In this document: piece after piece, positions 62,613-64,000 of the stretch
How the letters are laid out: the number at the start of each line of letters is the position of its first letter
Position numbering within the stretch: the stretch's first letter is position 1
Assembly (NCBI GenBank): GCA_029252265.1
Contig: JAQXBT010000050.1
Coordinates: 33,093-97,092, forward strand
DNA: 64,000 nucleotides
Origin: Flavobacteriaceae bacterium
GTDB taxonomy: Bacteria; Bacteroidota; Bacteroidia; Flavobacteriales; Flavobacteriaceae
Reading direction: 5' to 3'
Notes under the pieces: generated by a model
Databases searched by the model: none
The model's input: only the letters and a program-made list of their open reading frames with translations
What the model was told of the DNA's origin: nothing
Made by a program: the position numbers and the translations under genes

Positions 62613-63707
62613 CTATACATTGAAAAGAAAATGCATGACATCGCCATCTTTTACCGTATAGTTTTTTCCCTCTACACGCATTTTCCCCGCTTCTTTTACT
62701 TTTGCTTCAGATCCAAAACTTTCAAAATCTTCATAGGCAATAACTTCGGCTCGTATAAATCCTTTTTCAAAATCGGTATGGATCACCCCTGCGGCTTGCG
62801 GCGCAGTACTTCCAATGTTAATGGTCCAAGCGCGAACTTCTTTTACACCCGCAGTAAAATAGGTTTGAAGTGTTAATAGTTTATAAGCAGATCGTATGAG
62901 TTTGGCAGATCCTGGTTCGTCCAGTCCTATATCTTGAAGAAATAGTTGACGTTCTTCAAAATCCTCTAGTTCGTTAATATCGGCTTCTGTTCCAACAGCA
63001 AGCACTAATACTTCTGCATTTTCATTAGCAACAGCTTCTTTTACTAAATCGACATAGGCATTTCCTGAAACGGCAGAGGCTTCATCGACATTACAGACAT
63101 ACATTACTGGTTTGTCAGTGATAAATTGGAGTGGCTTCACGAATTCTAAATAATCATCTTCAGAAAATTCCAACGCACGTATCGAAATACCGGCTTCTAA
63201 ATTATCTTTAATTTTTATTAAAACAACTTCTTCTTTTTGTGCCTCTTTATTGCCCGTTCTTGAAGCGCGTTTAACTTTCTCTAATTTTTTTTCTGTAGTC
63301 TCCAAATCTTTCAATTGAAGTTCCATATCAATAGTTTCTTTGTCTCTAATAGGATCAACTGTTTCGTCGACATGAATGATGTTCGTATCATCAAAACAAC
63401 GCAATACATGAAGAATCGCATCGGTTTCACGAATATTTCCAAGAAATTGATTTCCAAGCCCTTCCCCTTTACTTGCACCTTTTACAAGGCCTGCAATATC
63501 CACAATCTCTACTGTTGCAGGAATGACACGATCAGGAACAACCAGTTCTTCAAGTTTTGACAACCGTGGATCGGGAACATTAACCACTCCTATATTAGGT
63601 TCAATCGTACAAAAAGGAAAATTTGCACTTTGTGCTTTTGCGTTTGATAAACAATTAAAAAGGGTCGATTTTCCAACATTTGGCAATCCAACAATACCTG
63701 CTTTCAT
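62613..63707 (-). CDS. ychF: Redox-regulated ATPase YchF
   Basis: KAGIVGLPNVGKSTLFN, DIAGLVKGASKGEGLGNQFL, TGS domain C-terminus KNYTVKDGDVMHFLFNV. Confidence 0.97.
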   Translation of the reverse strand: MKAGIVGLPNVGKSTLFNCLSNAKAQSANFPFCTIEPNIGVVNVPDPRLSKLEELVVPDRVIPATVEIVDIAGLVKGASKGEGLGNQFLGNIRETDAILHVLRCFDDTNIIHVDETVDPIRDKETIDMELQLKDLETTEKKLEKVKRASRTGNKEAQKEEVVLIKIKDNLEAGISIRALEFSEDDYLEFVKPLQFITDKPVMYVCNVDEASAVSGNAYVDLVKEAVANENAEVLVLAVGTEADINELEDFEERQLFLQDIGLDEPGSAKLIRSAYKLLTLQTYFTAGVKEVRAWTINIGSTAPQAAGVIHTDFEKGFIRAEVIAYEDFESFGSEAKVKEAGKMRVEGKNYTVKDGDVMHFLFNV

Positions 63708-64000
63708 TTCTTAAAAATTTGAATGCAAATGTAATTATTTAAATCAACTTTCAATCCCTCCCTTTCAATTTCTTAAAACTTGAAACATCAATTTATAAAT
63801 TATCGAAAATTGAGTGTTAATTTCCCCTAATGAAGGTCGTACTTGATCCTCTAGTTGTAGAGTGATTCTATGGTCTATTAAATTATTTTTGTTTTTAATT
63901 TTTAAAATTTTGTTTAAACTAAAATAATTTAAATATAAACAAAGTAATCTTATTGTAAACTACATGAATAATTAACAAATAATTCATTTTAAAAGGAGTT

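Overview
This 64 kb window is AT-rich chromosomal DNA that looks like Bacteroidota/Flavobacteriaceae. Supporting signs are TAnnTTTG -7 boxes, a T9SS cargo protein with a type A C-terminal domain, PorX, an LpxC-FabZ fusion and HisIE/HisB fusions. Most of it is housekeeping: acs, the hisGDCBHAFIE operon, an lpxD/lpxC-fabZ/lpxA/efp/lpxD2 cluster with sucD, porX-tsaE-ald, aroB, parC/parE, ychF, and a csp/DEAD-box helicase/rlmF cluster. No tRNA, rRNA, CRISPR or intact transposase was recognised by eye. The most interesting signals, most of them absent from the ORF track, are: (1) a 19-codon leader ORF, MKISLFIHHHHLLTSDQAR, with a competing antiterminator/terminator upstream of hisG, i.e. a His attenuator; (2) a TruA/HisT-family pseudouridine synthase gene directly downstream of hisIE; (3) an accessory island at 38.6-41.6 kb with a putative surface lipoprotein toxin, a TAATG-coupled immunity-like gene, and two ORFs each followed by a copy of a ~140 bp structured repeat, like a gene-cassette array; (4) a cluster of TTTACA-TGTAAA-like palindromes overlapping divergent promoter elements between an XRE regulator and an M14 peptidase; (5) a stand-alone DEAD-box N-terminal half with degenerate motifs. 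All calls come from reading the sequence only; no database search was run.
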